Source of the DNA: Lepas anatifera
Taxonomy: Eukaryota; Arthropoda; Thecostraca; Lepadidae
Assembly: GCA_034440635.1 (NCBI GenBank)
Contig: JAOTON010001713.1
Location: 62,001 to 126,000, forward strand
DNA length: 64,000 bases
Direction: 5' to 3'
Shown here: in pieces, positions 10,233 to 22,295 of the stretch
How the letters are laid out: each line of letters begins with the position of its first letter
Numbering within the stretch: the first letter of the stretch is position 1
The notes under the pieces: generated by a model
What the model saw: the letters and a program-made list of their open reading frames with translations, nothing else
Databases searched by the model: none
Told to the model about the DNA's origin: nothing
Translations under genes and position numbers: made by a program

Positions 10233-13079
10233 AGCTGGACAGTTACCGTGCGCCAGAACAAAGCAAACACAGTCGCAAAAATTCGGAAAAACGGTGTTGT
10301 ACTCAACAAATATTCAACATAAATCATATTCGACCATCAGCCAGAAATTGGAGAAAAGTGAGCGGGGTGTTGACGATGTTTATATCATTTCTCACTGACC
10401 AGATGCTATGCCCCATAAAACCAAACCATCTACGGTTTGGAACTCACTGTGTTCCTGGCCTCAGGACTAATGAATAGAGTTGTCAGTTTGTTTCAAATTC
10501 ACTGAGACCGACGTATTTTTAGATAAAAAAGCGGGTACGGCTAGCTACGTCCAGCAGGCACTGCAGCATCCGAAGCCGCAGCCAAATCGCTCCCCAGCTG
10601 CCTCTTCACATCGATTTCGAAGTCATTCTAGCCGGAGGCAGGCCATATTTAACGGCGAGAAGGTTCCGAACTAAGATGTCTCGATTAACTCACGCCTGAA
10701 CTCCTTGAGACCAGGCTCAAACACTGCCATGACACAGCCTCTTCATACATGCTTCCCGCCGAGCGAAAAGCCGCGGAGGTCTCAAACACACCACGCAGTG
10801 CGTAACACCTTTGGAATCGTACATCACAGTCAGTAGACACCCCCATCAAAGCGGATTCCTGTTGTGAAGATGACAATCATGCAGCAGCTGAAGCAGCCCT
10901 GCCGCAGGTCTTCTGAATCGCCCCTCCTGTTTGTGCAATTCCATGTCCTGTGTTTTGCCCAAAAGCGACGCGTCCTGGCGCTTCCCACGTCCCGTAACAA
11001 AGCGTGCAGAAAACGCCCGAACAGAACAGACGACGCAGAACAACAAACGCCCACCATCTGACAATGAAGCGCCACACCAACAGCCTTCGCGCGACTCGTC
11101 TTTGAATGGATTTTATCCCCGGATATCCAGCACAGCTGGTTCCACTGGTCAAACATCATTGTCTTCGCAAACATTGTCCTTGATTATTAACATGATTTTC
11201 CCCAAAATCTCAGTTCTGTATAATCTCAGGTCAAGTCGCCAGATTCGACCCGGTGACCTTATCTCCAATAAAAAGGTTTCAAGATGGGAGAATGGGTTGC
11301 ATCTGTTCAAGTGCAATTGTGACCGTGCTGCGGCAGCGGGATGTTTGATATTGACGCCGCACCCGCGCGGCATCCCTCAACTGCAAATGCAGGACAATTT
11401 ACAAATGACCAAACATTGCTCTACGGCTGTATACATGGGCTACAATAACTTTTTGTTTTCAAAATCGTGGTATCTTAGACCATTCTGCAGGGTCCAGTTG
11501 AAAGTTTTGAGGTTTTTGAATAGTTAATCACGGACCATGACCTCTCATAGGTCATCTGGAGCTCCTTAACCAGGTTTTCATGTTCGCGTACAGAACTACT
11601 GCTGAACCTCACGTGACCATCTCAGGTGGCAATTATCATGTCCATCTTCTTGTCTGAAGTCCCATTCCTGAATCCTACAATAACCTTCCCCTCGGGGTTT
11701 TTATGGACCCGGAACGTTGGACTGTGAACGTTCACTGGCTGCATGTTTCCAGCCAGCCATACCTTCAAATCCCGATTAGTGCAAGCCGCCCGCACTGATT
11801 TGGCCGCCTTCATGCTGTTCAAAGTGCGATGTGCGCCTTCAGAAATGGAGGAGGGTTTAGACTTTTAAGCATGAATATTGATTCTCAATTAGCTGATAAG
11901 AATCACGCAGTATTTTTCACAAATCATTGTTTTCGAACGCAGGAATATGTATATGACCAAGGGATTAGTCGAAGTTGGGTATTCATTTTCTGTACTCGTA
12001 GGCGCATGAACAGGGTGGGTCAAGGGGGTCGTGACCCCCAATATTCTGGCTGGGGGAGGCAATGCATGGATCTGCCCCCCATATCTCGAGGCATGTAGAA
12101 ATAAAAGATATCAAAGTCTTCAGTTTTCGATATTATGCACCATTCAGTATTGGACAAGTTCCTTGTATTCACAATATCGTCCCTAGCTTTAAAAAATAAA
12201 ACATGTCTGCTCACGTGACCACAGTACAGTTCAAATACATGCAGAGCTCGTGAGCTGTGCCAGGCTGGAGGGATTACATTAACTCTACAGTTGGCATGCA
12301 CCTACATGTCTTCTTTGGTTAGATACGCATAAATGCTGGACTGACGTCCCTTATTCAATTGGTTAAAGGGAGTGGACCACTTTGTGAAAATCCTAAAAAT
12401 AACATTTTAAGAAGAAAAGAGGTCTGAAAAAAACAGGAAACATAATTGAATTACATAATCAATTTACATAATTGAATTACATAATAACATTGAATTACAT
12501 AATAATTTACATAATTGAATTTTGTTTCGATATAATTTTTGCACTGGAATTAAGCCTTTGTATTGCTTTGAAATCGTGTGCACGGCAACACCGTTTGATG
12601 ACGTTAAATATATTTTCGCATTGTGGAGTACAGCTCTCCGTCAGGGGATGTACATTCTTCAGTGATTTCTCTCGCTTTCATGCTTCAGGCATAAGTTCTG
12701 AAGAAAAAAAAACACGAGCCATCGCAGTGTTGTGTTTGGAGGCATGTTATATCACACAGGCTCCGGGCCTAATTGTGGATTATCTCTGCTGTTCAGTAAA
12801 CCATGTAAAATGAACAGTGCACTGGGAGCGACGCCGCTAAATAGCCAGTTTTAATCACTGCCGACAATGTTACATACAAACGTTTGGTCGGGTCATCTTT
12901 GAGGTTGCTCGAGGTCAAAGTATTCCTTACAGGAACTAAGTGTAAACCTAAATTTTGTGGCATAATAGCTGACAGAGGAGAGCCGTAGAAAAAAATGTTC
13001 AGCACTAATCGAATGCTCCTGTCGAGCCCGATCGGATCATATATCTTATAACCTTGTCTAGTCAACTTTCAAAATAAAC
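10233..13079. other. Intron sequence with no recognised feature
   Basis: Mostly unique-looking sequence. An AT-rich stretch at about 12440-12530 repeats TACATAATTGAATT. Overlapping open frames on both strands at 10830-11530 and one at 11622-11822 are not recognised and lack splice or homology support. Isolated TGACCT/AGGTCA motifs near 11225 and 11540 hint at decayed TTAA-element pieces. Confidence 0.4.
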
Positions 13080-13592
13080 CTGTTTTGACCTGGAGCCGGG
13101 CTTAGGTCTGTATGGTAAACAGAATATCAATCAAACTGCAGTGGCAAGTCAGGCACGGCAACGTAAAAATAAACACTCCATGGCAATTCTCGACAATTCT
13201 CAATTCTCTTAAGTTCTCAAAATTTACCAATTGCCCCATGCATTTCTAATGGAAAGATTGTGACCCTGACCTTGTCCCAGGCTATCGATATAGAAATCCT
13301 GCTACGCAAAATTATCTTGCTCGGTGACCTTACTATGTGATGTGAATCTAAGGACAATAGGTTAAATTTGATCTTACTGATGCACCTCCAAAGATTTTCG
13401 AGGTTAGGTCTCTGGACCTGGGTTGGTGGTCTGACCTGGCATGACCCAGACCTAAAATTTTGCCAGAAACTGTAAAAATTTCAAGTTGGAGGTAGATGAA
13501 ATACGGTGGCGCTGCGCGAACTTGTTTTTTTTTACCACCTGTGGAAACCTGAGGAGGCCGGTTGCCCACCCCCTCGTGTGGACGCGTGTTAA
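13080..13592. mobile_element. Fragment of a TTAA-type element (right end at 13592)
   Basis: The right boundary reads GTGGACGCGTGTTAA, matching the CGCGTGTTAA end of subfamilies B and D. Upstream are CTGGACCTGGGTTGGTGG and other TGACCT-like motifs, and a CGGTGGCGCTGCGCG block equivalent to the CGGCGGCGCTACGCG block of D copies. The left end is not clear. Confidence 0.45.
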
Positions 13593-14224
13593 TTTTCATA
13601 AATTCTGACACTTGCACGATGAAAATTTTGTGAGGACAATGCAATATGATTGCAAGCAACCGATTACAAAAACAATCGTTTTGTTTGCGGTGTTAAGCAT
13701 AAGGCTGTACTACCGCAGTGGTCAAAAACCGTCTGCATACCTACCTTAGGTGCTAAAAATTGGGAATTTACAGCAAGAACCCATTTTTTAATTTTTATCG
13801 AATATTTTATGAAACAAAATTTTTGAGGTTTTAAAAAGGGCAATTTCAACTGCAAAAAGGTCAAGCTAGGTAAAAAAGAAAAGGTCAAACGAATTAAGTC
13901 AAAATTTTGAAAATTTTTAAATTTCTTTTTTCAAAATAATGTATAATTCAAGACGAGTTCAATAATATACAAAACATGTTAATCAGACAATGCGTTTTGG
14001 AGTTATGAAGCAGCAAAGATGAGTCTACAAGGTGACCTCCCGAAAATACCTCGGGCTATAACTCGGTCACCGTTGGTCGGAGGGGGCTAAGATTCTCACA
14101 GGCGTGTTCCTGGCCCAAAACTACCCCAGAGACAAAGTTTCAGATTTTTTCTAGACATGGTGGTGTCAAGCCTTGGTCGATCTGTCGTGGAATCCCCCAG
14201 GTATTCCCTCAGGGTTTGAAATAA

Positions 14225-14380
14225 GCCAATAGGCCCCTTTACTTTAAACTTTAAAGCCAGCGGAAATTTTATACCGAAAGCTTTGGGTGAAATTAAATAT
14301 GCCGGTATTGGTTTCTCAACACGCTCTACAAAACTGCTATCTCAGTTCAAAACCCATTATAAAAGTGGGACACTCCCTTT
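14225..14380. repeat. Solo end of a long-TIR element (variant of the 22.3-24.5 kb family)
   Basis: In reverse complement it reads AGTGTCCCACTTTTATAATG then GGGTTTTGAACTGAGATAGC. This matches 48948-49090 closely and, more distantly, the terminal inverted repeats at 22296-22425 and 24415-24548. Only one end is found here. Confidence 0.6.
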
Positions 14381-16137
14381 AATAAGCTGTGACCGGACAT
14401 ACATTATATCATCAGTATGGTTTTGTTATGATAGCACATTGGCGAAAGCAGAAGGTAAATGCGTGTACCGCGTAACAATCATCTGGTGATTCTAATGAGC
14501 CCGCGAGTACATGCCCAGAATCGAGTTTTTAATTGTTGCTCGATTCGTGTTAGAAGAGGCACAAATGATTGAAAATAGAAATGTGCGTGCGTAAATGGTA
14601 GCCGATGAGCCAAATTCCTGCACCTTTGACTTACGAGCGAAATTTGGACAAATGCCACATCGACTCCGTCATCTCGGCGCCTGTAGCGTCCCCTCTGGGT
14701 AATCACTGCTCTCTAATTTTGGCTTCCCTACGCAAGATGGTCAGGATATGAACTTGTAATGTCCTTGAAGACAGCATGAGCTTGATTCTCGACCCTCGGG
14801 TCGATAATCGCACTTCATATTCTATCTTGCAGACTTGAAAACTACTGGTAGTATGGCACAAAGACCAGGTTTAGAATTGACTCGTCCAGAACGAGAAGTG
14901 GTGCATGTTTTGTCAGGGACGGCATTGCGACGTTGACAAGCAGTTAACACCACATTGAATGTTGTTTTGGACATCCAGGACGGCCAGCGGATTTTCACGT
15001 TCATCTTCCGAATCCCGTTGAGGCATATACCTTTTTATGTAAAAGTTTTTTGAGGAACTCATAAAAAAGTTTTCATTCAATTCCAGTTCAAGCGAATCGT
15101 TAAGTATAGCCCTCGACATGAGATCAATCTGGACATGCATTTTGATTTCACTTTCTTTGTCTTCAGTTATCTTTTAGCTCGTATGGATTGACTTTTTAGA
15201 CTTCTGCGATGCCTTTTAGTCAATTTTAGCAATTATTTAAGTCGTACCGGCGCTGTTACTGTACTTGTTGGCACCCTTCTCTTTAGGCTTCTCCTTCTCC
15301 GGGAGATCATCCACCATTACCGAACACTTTTTTATGACTGATAAATTCTGCATCATACTTTAGACAGCATTTGTATGTGCAAACAAATAGAGAACGGTAC
15401 CAATCTATAAATCACGGAATCAAAATCTGATGACTAATATTTCGTATAACCGTCCAGTCCGCCTTCAGTGTTGAAAGTTTCAGGGGCCTTAGCGAGAATA
15501 ATGCTTACAGGCCCCCGCAATATAGCAAGGGATGCGCTGAACATACACATATGGCTGCTGAGGTCAATGTGCGCTACTTGATACGTCACGTTTTTATCGG
15601 TCGCAAAGTATGGGCATTTCATACCCTAGCAGCGCGGGGGGAGGGAAGGGGAATCCAGTTCATGGCACCCAGTCACATCAGCATTTTCCAAAAGTTAACT
15701 ATTAATTATTTTTGGCCGTTCCTTAAAAATGTAAAACCTATCGTGACACAAACCGTTCTGATCTCAGAAAAGGGAAGCAATGACGATACGCTTGCTCCTT
15801 GATACCACCGCATGCATTTCTCCAGGTTTATTTGACGATTGTGCGACATCTTAACCTGTCGCCGCCTGGGCCCTCCCAGCACTTACCGCACGGATGTCAA
15901 AAGTCTGAACCCACCCACTAGTGGGGTAGGTCGGGGAGGACGATCAGCTGGGCTTGTGTGGAGTCCTCGTGACAAAGATATTACTATTGCTATAAAGGGG
16001 AACTCAAATATTTTCATATCGATTAAGAACTAGACTGTCATCCATCCACAAGCAAAGCTTCAGGTCCATAGCCTCACAAATATGATCAGAGCATTACACG
16101 ATGGTTACTCAATACCCATGAACCTTGCATTGGGAGC
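14381..16137. other. No recognisable feature
   Basis: Intronic sequence of ordinary composition. Several 60-80 codon frames on both strands show no family resemblance. I see no tandem repeat or copy of another window segment. Confidence 0.4.
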
Positions 16138-17163
16138 TTAACCCGCGCAACACCGGGGGTCCGGCGCCACCTTCGCCCCACCGGGAGGCATCGATGGCCC
16201 CCTCCAACTCCAAAAATATGGGGGGTTAGTGCAAATCTGCAAAGTGCATTAGAAAGCTCGCGTGAATTCAGTAACAAATTAATTCGAATGTTTAAGCGCT
16301 CAGGTCAATGGTTTGACCTCCAGAGGTCAAGTTAGGTCACGAAAGGCTATTTTCACTCAAATATGCAATGCTTAAGAAAACTGGGCGTAACTCTTATGCC
16401 ATTAGAGCTATTGAGATCCAGTAAATACACTGGATAGGAAAAAGACATACCTTTTTTCCGCTATGTGGAACGTAATGACCTCCCGCCAGTGGTTTGACCT
16501 CCAGAGGTCAGCTCGTGACCTCATATGACCTGAGGTCAGCAAAGGTCAGAGAGTGACCTTGCCGTATATTAAATGAAAGCTGGTGATGAGACATACACGA
16601 TGGTGTTTGATTCGACGCTCTAGCTTAATTAGGTCAAAAGTTATTGCCAAAATACTGTTTTTGACCCCTGGTGACCTTGGATGACGTTGGAGAGGTCAAA
16701 GGGAAAATATGAACCCAGGGATCCGTAAAAGGGTGTCCAAGAATGTTTTCTGATAAAGCTGAGCATTCGAAATCGTTTTTGTGACTTTTAGTTCATAAGA
16801 CGGCTTTTCCCATGCTTTTTCAATGGGAGAGGTCACCTCGTGACCTGACCTTAGGTCACGAAATCGAAAAATCCCGGATATACACCTTGTAGACCCTGGT
16901 GGGGCCATGAAATTTAGGAAGTTTCAAATCCATCGACTGAGAAACGTAGCTCTTATAGAGCTCAAAAGTTGAAGTGAGATGACCTTGGTTGACCTCGCCT
17001 AGTGACCTGATCTTGGGTGACCGGGGTTAAATTTCAGGGATGATGTGAAAATGATGGGGTGATAGATAGAGCCCTTAACCGTGGTCCTGCGTTTCTTCGT
17101 TTTTTCTGCTATCCCGAAAAAACCTTAGGGGGGCCATCGATGGCCCGGTGGGGCGAGGGTTAA
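16138..17163 (-). mobile_element. TTAA element, subfamily A, copy 3
   Basis: Reverse-oriented copy bounded by TTAA at 16138-16141 and 17160-17163. It starts CCCGCGCAACACCGGGGG and ends GGTGGGGCGAGGG. It aligns end to end with copies 1, 2 and 4 and keeps the same AGGTCA motif layout. No protein is encoded. Confidence 0.88.
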
Positions 17164-18028
17164 ATTGGTGTGATCAGTGGCAGCGTTGTTTTCGTGGTTC
17201 AACTCGCTAGAGGCACCTCATTCTAGCATGAATCATCTCCAGGCTTAAAGCAAGGTCACTGAGATTCAAATAATGACACAATTTTACATTTTCGTAAAGG
17301 CTAGTCTAAGGCTAGGTTTTTAAATCCCCGAACCTACCCAATTTCGTTGTTTTCCGAAACATTCCCAGGCCACAAATGGGGGGGGAGGGTGCTTTACACA
17401 CGAGACATTGGTAATGCCGGTGAAAAAAACCCTGCATGTTCAGAACATAATAGCGACGTTACATGTCAGGTTTGGGGTTACAAAATCGATCCTATGCTTT
17501 TCAAGATGTCTCAGTTTGAGGTAAAGAAACTACATCCCAAATCGCGAAAGCAAAAATTTCCTCTTTCCTGAACTTGAAATCAAACTTGAAGGTAATTTGG
17601 TGATAAACCATCGCCGCCACAGCAACCATTTCCAGTCATAGGCTGCCTGGAATATCTCCGATGGTTATGGAGAAAATTGAGTTGCCCAAACCATTCTGCC
17701 TTCCGAACCATACCCACCCTCCCCTACTAAGTTCCGAACCAATGGTGATTTGGTAAGAACAGGATCGGCGCTGGAACCGTCCTGCCGTCTACCCTTGGAT
17801 CAATTTTGAACCATGCCTGTCGGGCTGCGACGTCACAGGCGGCCAAAACAGGTCAGATCTCGTGTTGGTCTAGGAAATCCTGCGTAACTCGCGAAACGGC
17901 AGACGTAGAACAAAGCCAAAATGTGCTCATATTGACCGAGGGATGCGCACGATGTGAGACATGACATTGAAAATATACTTCACTTCCCAGGATCATGCCT
18001 GTCACCGTCTCAACCTTCCTGCTACATC
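17164..18028. other. No recognisable feature
   Basis: Intron sequence between two TTAA elements. No exon, RNA or repeat is identified. Confidence 0.4.
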
Positions 18029-18354
18029 TTAACACGCGCATTGATGGGGATCTGAGCCACCTTAACTTTGATGGGGGAGGGGGTACCCGCCCTCTCCAAG
18101 ATCTCGAGAATCCCGCCAGATAGCGAAAACGGTAAACGGCGTTGGATAGTTCATTCAAATATCTATAGATAACATTTAACCATTTTTGTCAGGTCATATT
18201 TAAGGTCACTAGAGTCCAAGGCATCATAGGGATCATATCATAGGGATTCTATGTAAATGAAGGTTTTCAGTCACTGCATCTTAACTGGTCAAGGTAGAGC
18301 AAAACAATCTAGACCAATGGAATCCTCGCAGAAAGCAAAAGCAAATGGTGTATA

Positions 18355-18424
<70 letters not shown>

Positions 18425-18855
18425 GACCTTGCAAGGTCAAACCAGGTCAAATATCGGGTTTGACCCAACCTGAGGTAATGCCAAGGTCAGAATAGGTCAA
18501 AATACACATCATTGGAACTGCAAGGATAAGCCAAATCGAATGTCCTTCAAATAAAGGCTCTATCACCATCCATTACTACATGTATGTTATTCAGTTTAAG
18601 TCATTTTTCCATGTATTTCCGATGGAGAGCTCATGACTCGTATCTGACGTTAAGTCATCCATATAAAAAATAGTGGAACACATTTTGTAGAGTTCGGTGG
18701 AACCATTAGGTGATGAGTTTCAATGGGGTGGGTTCACCAGCTTCTGACTTATGCTTTCTTTAACCTTTTGAGGTGAGCTCACTTGACCTGCACTGGTGAC
18801 CTGCACCGAGATGACCCAAACTTAAAACTTTGAAGAAAGTTGTGGAATCGATCAG
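18029..18855 (-). mobile_element. TTAA element, subfamily D, copy 1, right end truncated
   Basis: It starts TTAACACGCGCATTGATGG followed by the GGGTACCCGCCC palindrome and AAGATCTCGAGAA typical of D. The interior aligns with 25019-25870. It stops inside the homologous block GTTGTGGAATCGATCAG, where a SINE abuts, so the right TIR is missing. A long TA microsatellite lies within it. Tentative strand: same orientation as the 25019 copy. Confidence 0.75.
18349..18421. repeat. (TA)n microsatellite
   Basis: About 70 bases of alternating TA with one interrupting C, inside the D element. Other D copies have only a short ATATATAAT here, so the expansion is specific to this copy. Confidence 0.95.
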
Positions 18856-18990
18856 TCGCCAACTCTCACCCTGTTGGAAAGGATTTGGGTGATCAGATCA
18901 ACTTTATTCAGATGCTCTTCCGGGACCTCAGCCCGGGGCCTGTGGCTCAAGAGACAGAGATACTATCCACTGAGACACTCATCCTTGTGC
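18856..18990 (-). mobile_element. Decayed tRNA-Arg-derived SINE, copy 2
   Basis: Shares TCGCCAACTCTCACCCTGTT and ATCAGATC with 10101-10232. The tRNA head is recognisable but mutated (TATCCACTGAG for box A, CGGGACCTCAGCCCG for box B). It directly abuts the truncated D element. Confidence 0.75.
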
Positions 18991-19431
18991 TGCGTCATGT
19001 TTCGTTGAAAAGGTATAGACATAAACGCATTTGAAAAGCATAATCTTCGGTGACCCCTGGTGACATTATTGACTTGATCTAAAAATGGTTAGCGACAACC
19101 TGTTGGATGATAATCCGGAACTTGATCTAACTCTTCTAGGAACAGAGTTACACCCATGACATTTTAGAAGACCAAAATCGCTTTATATGGGTTTAGAAAC
19201 GATGTAACTCGTTCGCCTGCCATGATCTGATATGAGTTTTTGGCCGGTTGTCATACTAATCACCCCACAGTTACGCTAACAACAGAGGGAGGGGTCCAAA
19301 ATTACTCCGTGGGCGGTGGTGTGCTAAGAACTCCTTTCCAGCAATAGCCTTCAACAGTGCCTCCGTAGGGTGAAAGTATACAAAATACATACAAATGTCA
19401 CTTTTAATGATACTTTATTTATATCTATACC

Positions 19432-19597
19432 CAGTGGCGGAGGCGGGACTTCTTTTTCGGGAGAGGGGCAGGGGCTAGGGGGCTCGAGTTTACTCAGCTA
19501 TTGCCTCAGATCAGTCTCTGCCCATGTATTGACCATATGCACTAGGACATCGGAGGGAGGGGCTTGAGCCCCCTAGCCCCCCTTGCATCCGCCACAG
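19432..19597. mobile_element. Small hAT-like MITE
   Basis: Ends CAGTGGCGGAGGCGGG and CCTTGCATCCGCCACAG form an imperfect inverted repeat of the CAGTGGCGGA type common in hAT MITEs. Flanking 8-mers TCTATACC and CCTATATC match at 6 of 8. G-rich and C-rich subterminal runs mirror each other. No coding capacity. Confidence 0.65.
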
Positions 19598-19605
19598 CCT
19601 ATATC

Positions 19606-20430
19606 GGGCCTAGTTATATCTTGATTCTGGGCCTACAAAAGCTGGGAGGTCCCCTGGTTTAGTCCACCACTCCGCCACCTGCGGACTCTCCAAATGCTAT
19701 CGGAGTAACGACAGCGGTTTCTACAGCCAAAAGGTAGTGGAGCAGCGGCTCAAGGACTCACAAACATTCAAATCACTACCGCTGCCAGCAGCCTGTTGAA
19801 GGGACTACACAAAACACGCAGATGGATATTGAGACCAATGTATTCTCCGAGAGAAATACAAAGTGCGATTGAATAAGTGCTTCTCTTGTGTGGTTTTGTT
19901 TTTACGTGATATGCAGGTAAGCAAAGTTCTCCGTGAGATTTATTTTAAAAAGAGCAATGGGAATCAGTTTTTGGGAGAGCGCCTGGGCAGCGCTTTGTGA
20001 TAAAGAGAAGCGATAGCGGAGCATCAGGTCAGCGGTTTCAGCGGGTTCCAGCAGCAGAGGTAGAGGTGGCGGCTTAAAAATGGAGAAGCCACGCCCACTT
20101 ATGACAAAAAAACTAAAAAGGTATTACAACACGTCAAGGAAGAAAGAAAACTGAAACAATAGCGCGACAGGACAGACATGGGAAATAAGATTTTTGGTGG
20201 GCTACGCGCCAGATGTGAAACTGTACACGTACATTTGCAGCTGATAATGCACGAATAAAAATTATCTAGAACACGGGGAAAATGGAGTTAACTGTAAACC
20301 CCACAAACACTCCTCTCTTTACCTCTATATCCCCCAATACGACGATGCATAGTCATAGCATGGGAGTGCAGAATCGAGTTGGGGCATTGTTTGGGAACGG
20401 AGGGCGCTGAGTGTGTATTGGGCAAATGGA
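19606..20430. other. No recognisable feature
   Basis: Intron sequence with no clear repeat or exon. Confidence 0.4.
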
Positions 20431-20436
20431 AATGGA

Positions 20437-20522
20437 GATAAAGGAAAAGGAGATAAGGGAAGGAGATAAAGGAAAAGGAGATAAAGGAAAAGGAGATAAA
20501 GGAAAAGGAGATAAAGGACAGG
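20437..20522. repeat. Short purine minisatellite (AAGGAGATAAAGGAA-type)
   Basis: About five units of GGAGATAAAGGAAAA, all purine on one strand apart from T. It is followed by an AT-rich stretch (20536-20700) of ATTAATTA-like runs. Confidence 0.9.
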
Positions 20523-20535
20523 GTGTGTCTCGCAT

Positions 20536-20700
20536 TAATTCAATAATAATAATTAATTAATAAATAATAATTATAACAATTGATTAAAATAACTAATAAA
20601 AATAATAATAACTAAAATGATTAATAATTAATTAAAATATAAATATTAAAATATCAATAAATATTAATTAATAATTAATTAATAATCGCATTAATTCAAT
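20536..20700. repeat. AT-rich low-complexity tract
   Basis: About 165 bases almost entirely A/T with degenerate AATAATTAATTA motifs. Confidence 0.85.
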
Positions 20701-21114
20701 AATTTCCAATGGGAATCAGCTTTGGTCCGGTTTGACCTGAACGGCCATGCCCCCCTCCCCTCCCCCAATATTTTTACTGTTCCTACGTCCATGCCTGTAC
20801 TTGAAAATATAGTTAGAATACGCCAAAACCTGTCGTACGGCAGCGTGACTTTCCTGGAAAACCTCATATCAAAACTAGACAACAGCTGGAAGCGCGAGAT
20901 TACCTTTTACCAAGCTTGCATTCATAAATGACTGCTAAATCATTATACAAATAAATAATATACATATTTTTAGTTAAAGAAGGCTTGGAGATTCATGACA
21001 ATAAATCAGATGCCAAGCGCGAATGGTGAGTTTCATGCCCAGTGCATGGTAGGAGCCGGTCCAATAGCATCCGGTGGCACCGCGGCAGCCAGCACGGCGG
21101 GCAGCAGCACTCAC

Positions 21115-21182
21115 GGCAGTAATCATGATGACGTTGTCGAGGAAGCCGAACCCGATGAAAGGGATGGAGTTGAACAGCGCCG
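21115..21182 (-). CDS. TMEM65: TMEM65 internal exon (first conserved membrane segment)
   Basis: On the minus strand this 68-nt exon encodes ALFNS then IPFIGFGFLDNVIMITA, matching vertebrate NAIPFIGFGFLDNAIMIVA. The acceptor is TTCTCGTGCGTTTGCAG (cut after 21183) and the donor is a consensus GTGAGT from 21114. It begins with two bases completing a split codon and ends on a codon boundary, so it splices in frame to the exon at 2739-2835 and yields the contiguous ITA-GDYIEAS junction expected from vertebrate VAGTHIEMS. The intron is about 18.3 kb. N-terminal exons (targeting sequence and the Leu/Glu-rich region) should lie further right; I could not find them up to 64 kb. Confidence 0.93.
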
Positions 21183-21339
21183 CTGCAAACGCACGAGAAC
21201 ACCGGCTTAGAGAAGATAGCCATTTCACAATCAAACTTAAAAAACTGAAAACTTCAGTAAACTTAAGTAACTTAACTCTAGTAACTTTGAAAACTTAAGT
21301 AGACTTTAAGTAAACAGCTTTCACAGCCAGTGGTTCCTC

Positions 21340-21575
21340 CCCTCCCTCTCCCGATCGAGCCTCGGCGCCACATGAAATGATCACGGCGCCGCCCTCAAAG
21401 GTCAATGGCGTCCCCTAAAATGATGGTTCCCACGCCCCCCCGGAAGAGTATCTGGGTCCCCGAGATAGGCTTTGGCGCCCAGCTGATAAGTTTTGCCGCC
21501 CAAAACTGGCGCCCCCTGTTCCGGATGGCGCTCCCCTGCCCGACCATGTGCCCCTCCCTGATGGGAGATTCTGGA
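21340..21575. repeat. Interspersed repeat, copy 1 (shared with about 35655-35880)
   Basis: Both copies carry AAATG then CCCCGAGATAGG-like text, TTTTGCCG-CCAAAA and a GTCCGGAT/TTCCGGAT block ending in CCCTCCCTGATGGGA or CCCTCCCATCGGCAA. The order is conserved over about 230 bp. Class unknown; no coding sense. Confidence 0.6.
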
Positions 21576-21689
21576 AACACCATGGTCCTTCAGTTTCGGA
21601 GGAAGGAAATATACATTCCTCTGAATTTGCTGCAGAAACGTTTATTTTTGGAGGTGGAGCCATTAAAGTGGGTCAATTAGAAAAGAATG

Positions 21690-22290
21690 CGTCAAATCTG
21701 CCAGCTAATATATGAATAATATTACCACAGGACCAGGGTCAAGGCCGTCGCAACGAATATTTAAGTGGGGGAGCCAGAACTGGTGGTGGGAAAGCAATCA
21801 TACGCTTCTTAATGTTATAAGATAGTTCAAGGCTTCTGCTTCATTGAACAGGGCTGCACCCATACTAAAATATAGAAACGGAACAATTAAGTCTGGAGTT
21901 CGTAGCGAACTCACAGAATAAATCATTCTCAGTACTAAATTCCCCACAGAAATCGGGGGCACCCACTTTCGAGCGCAGGAAACCCACCGGCCTACAAGCC
22001 CCCGCCTCCTCCCCCACCCAGGAAATACCCCTGACTGTGCTTAGTATATTGGTATGGCATTTCCTTCATATAAAGTAGTCAAGAACATCAACATGTGTAA
22101 ACAGGACTTTTAAATCGATGGCCAGTAGTCATGTAAGGACCATGCTCTCCATCGGGAAACTGGATAAGTTCGATAATCTCGCCGGAAATGACAATAAACC
22201 ATTTATTTGACGTCATTATGTTTAATTTACTATTGAAGTTAAAATGATATGCATCATGAACTGACCTTAGGGCAGATAAGCTTTAGGATT
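21690..22290. other. No recognisable feature
   Basis: Ordinary sequence between a repeat and a long-TIR element. Nothing assigned. Confidence 0.35.
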
Positions 22291-22295
22291 TGAAG

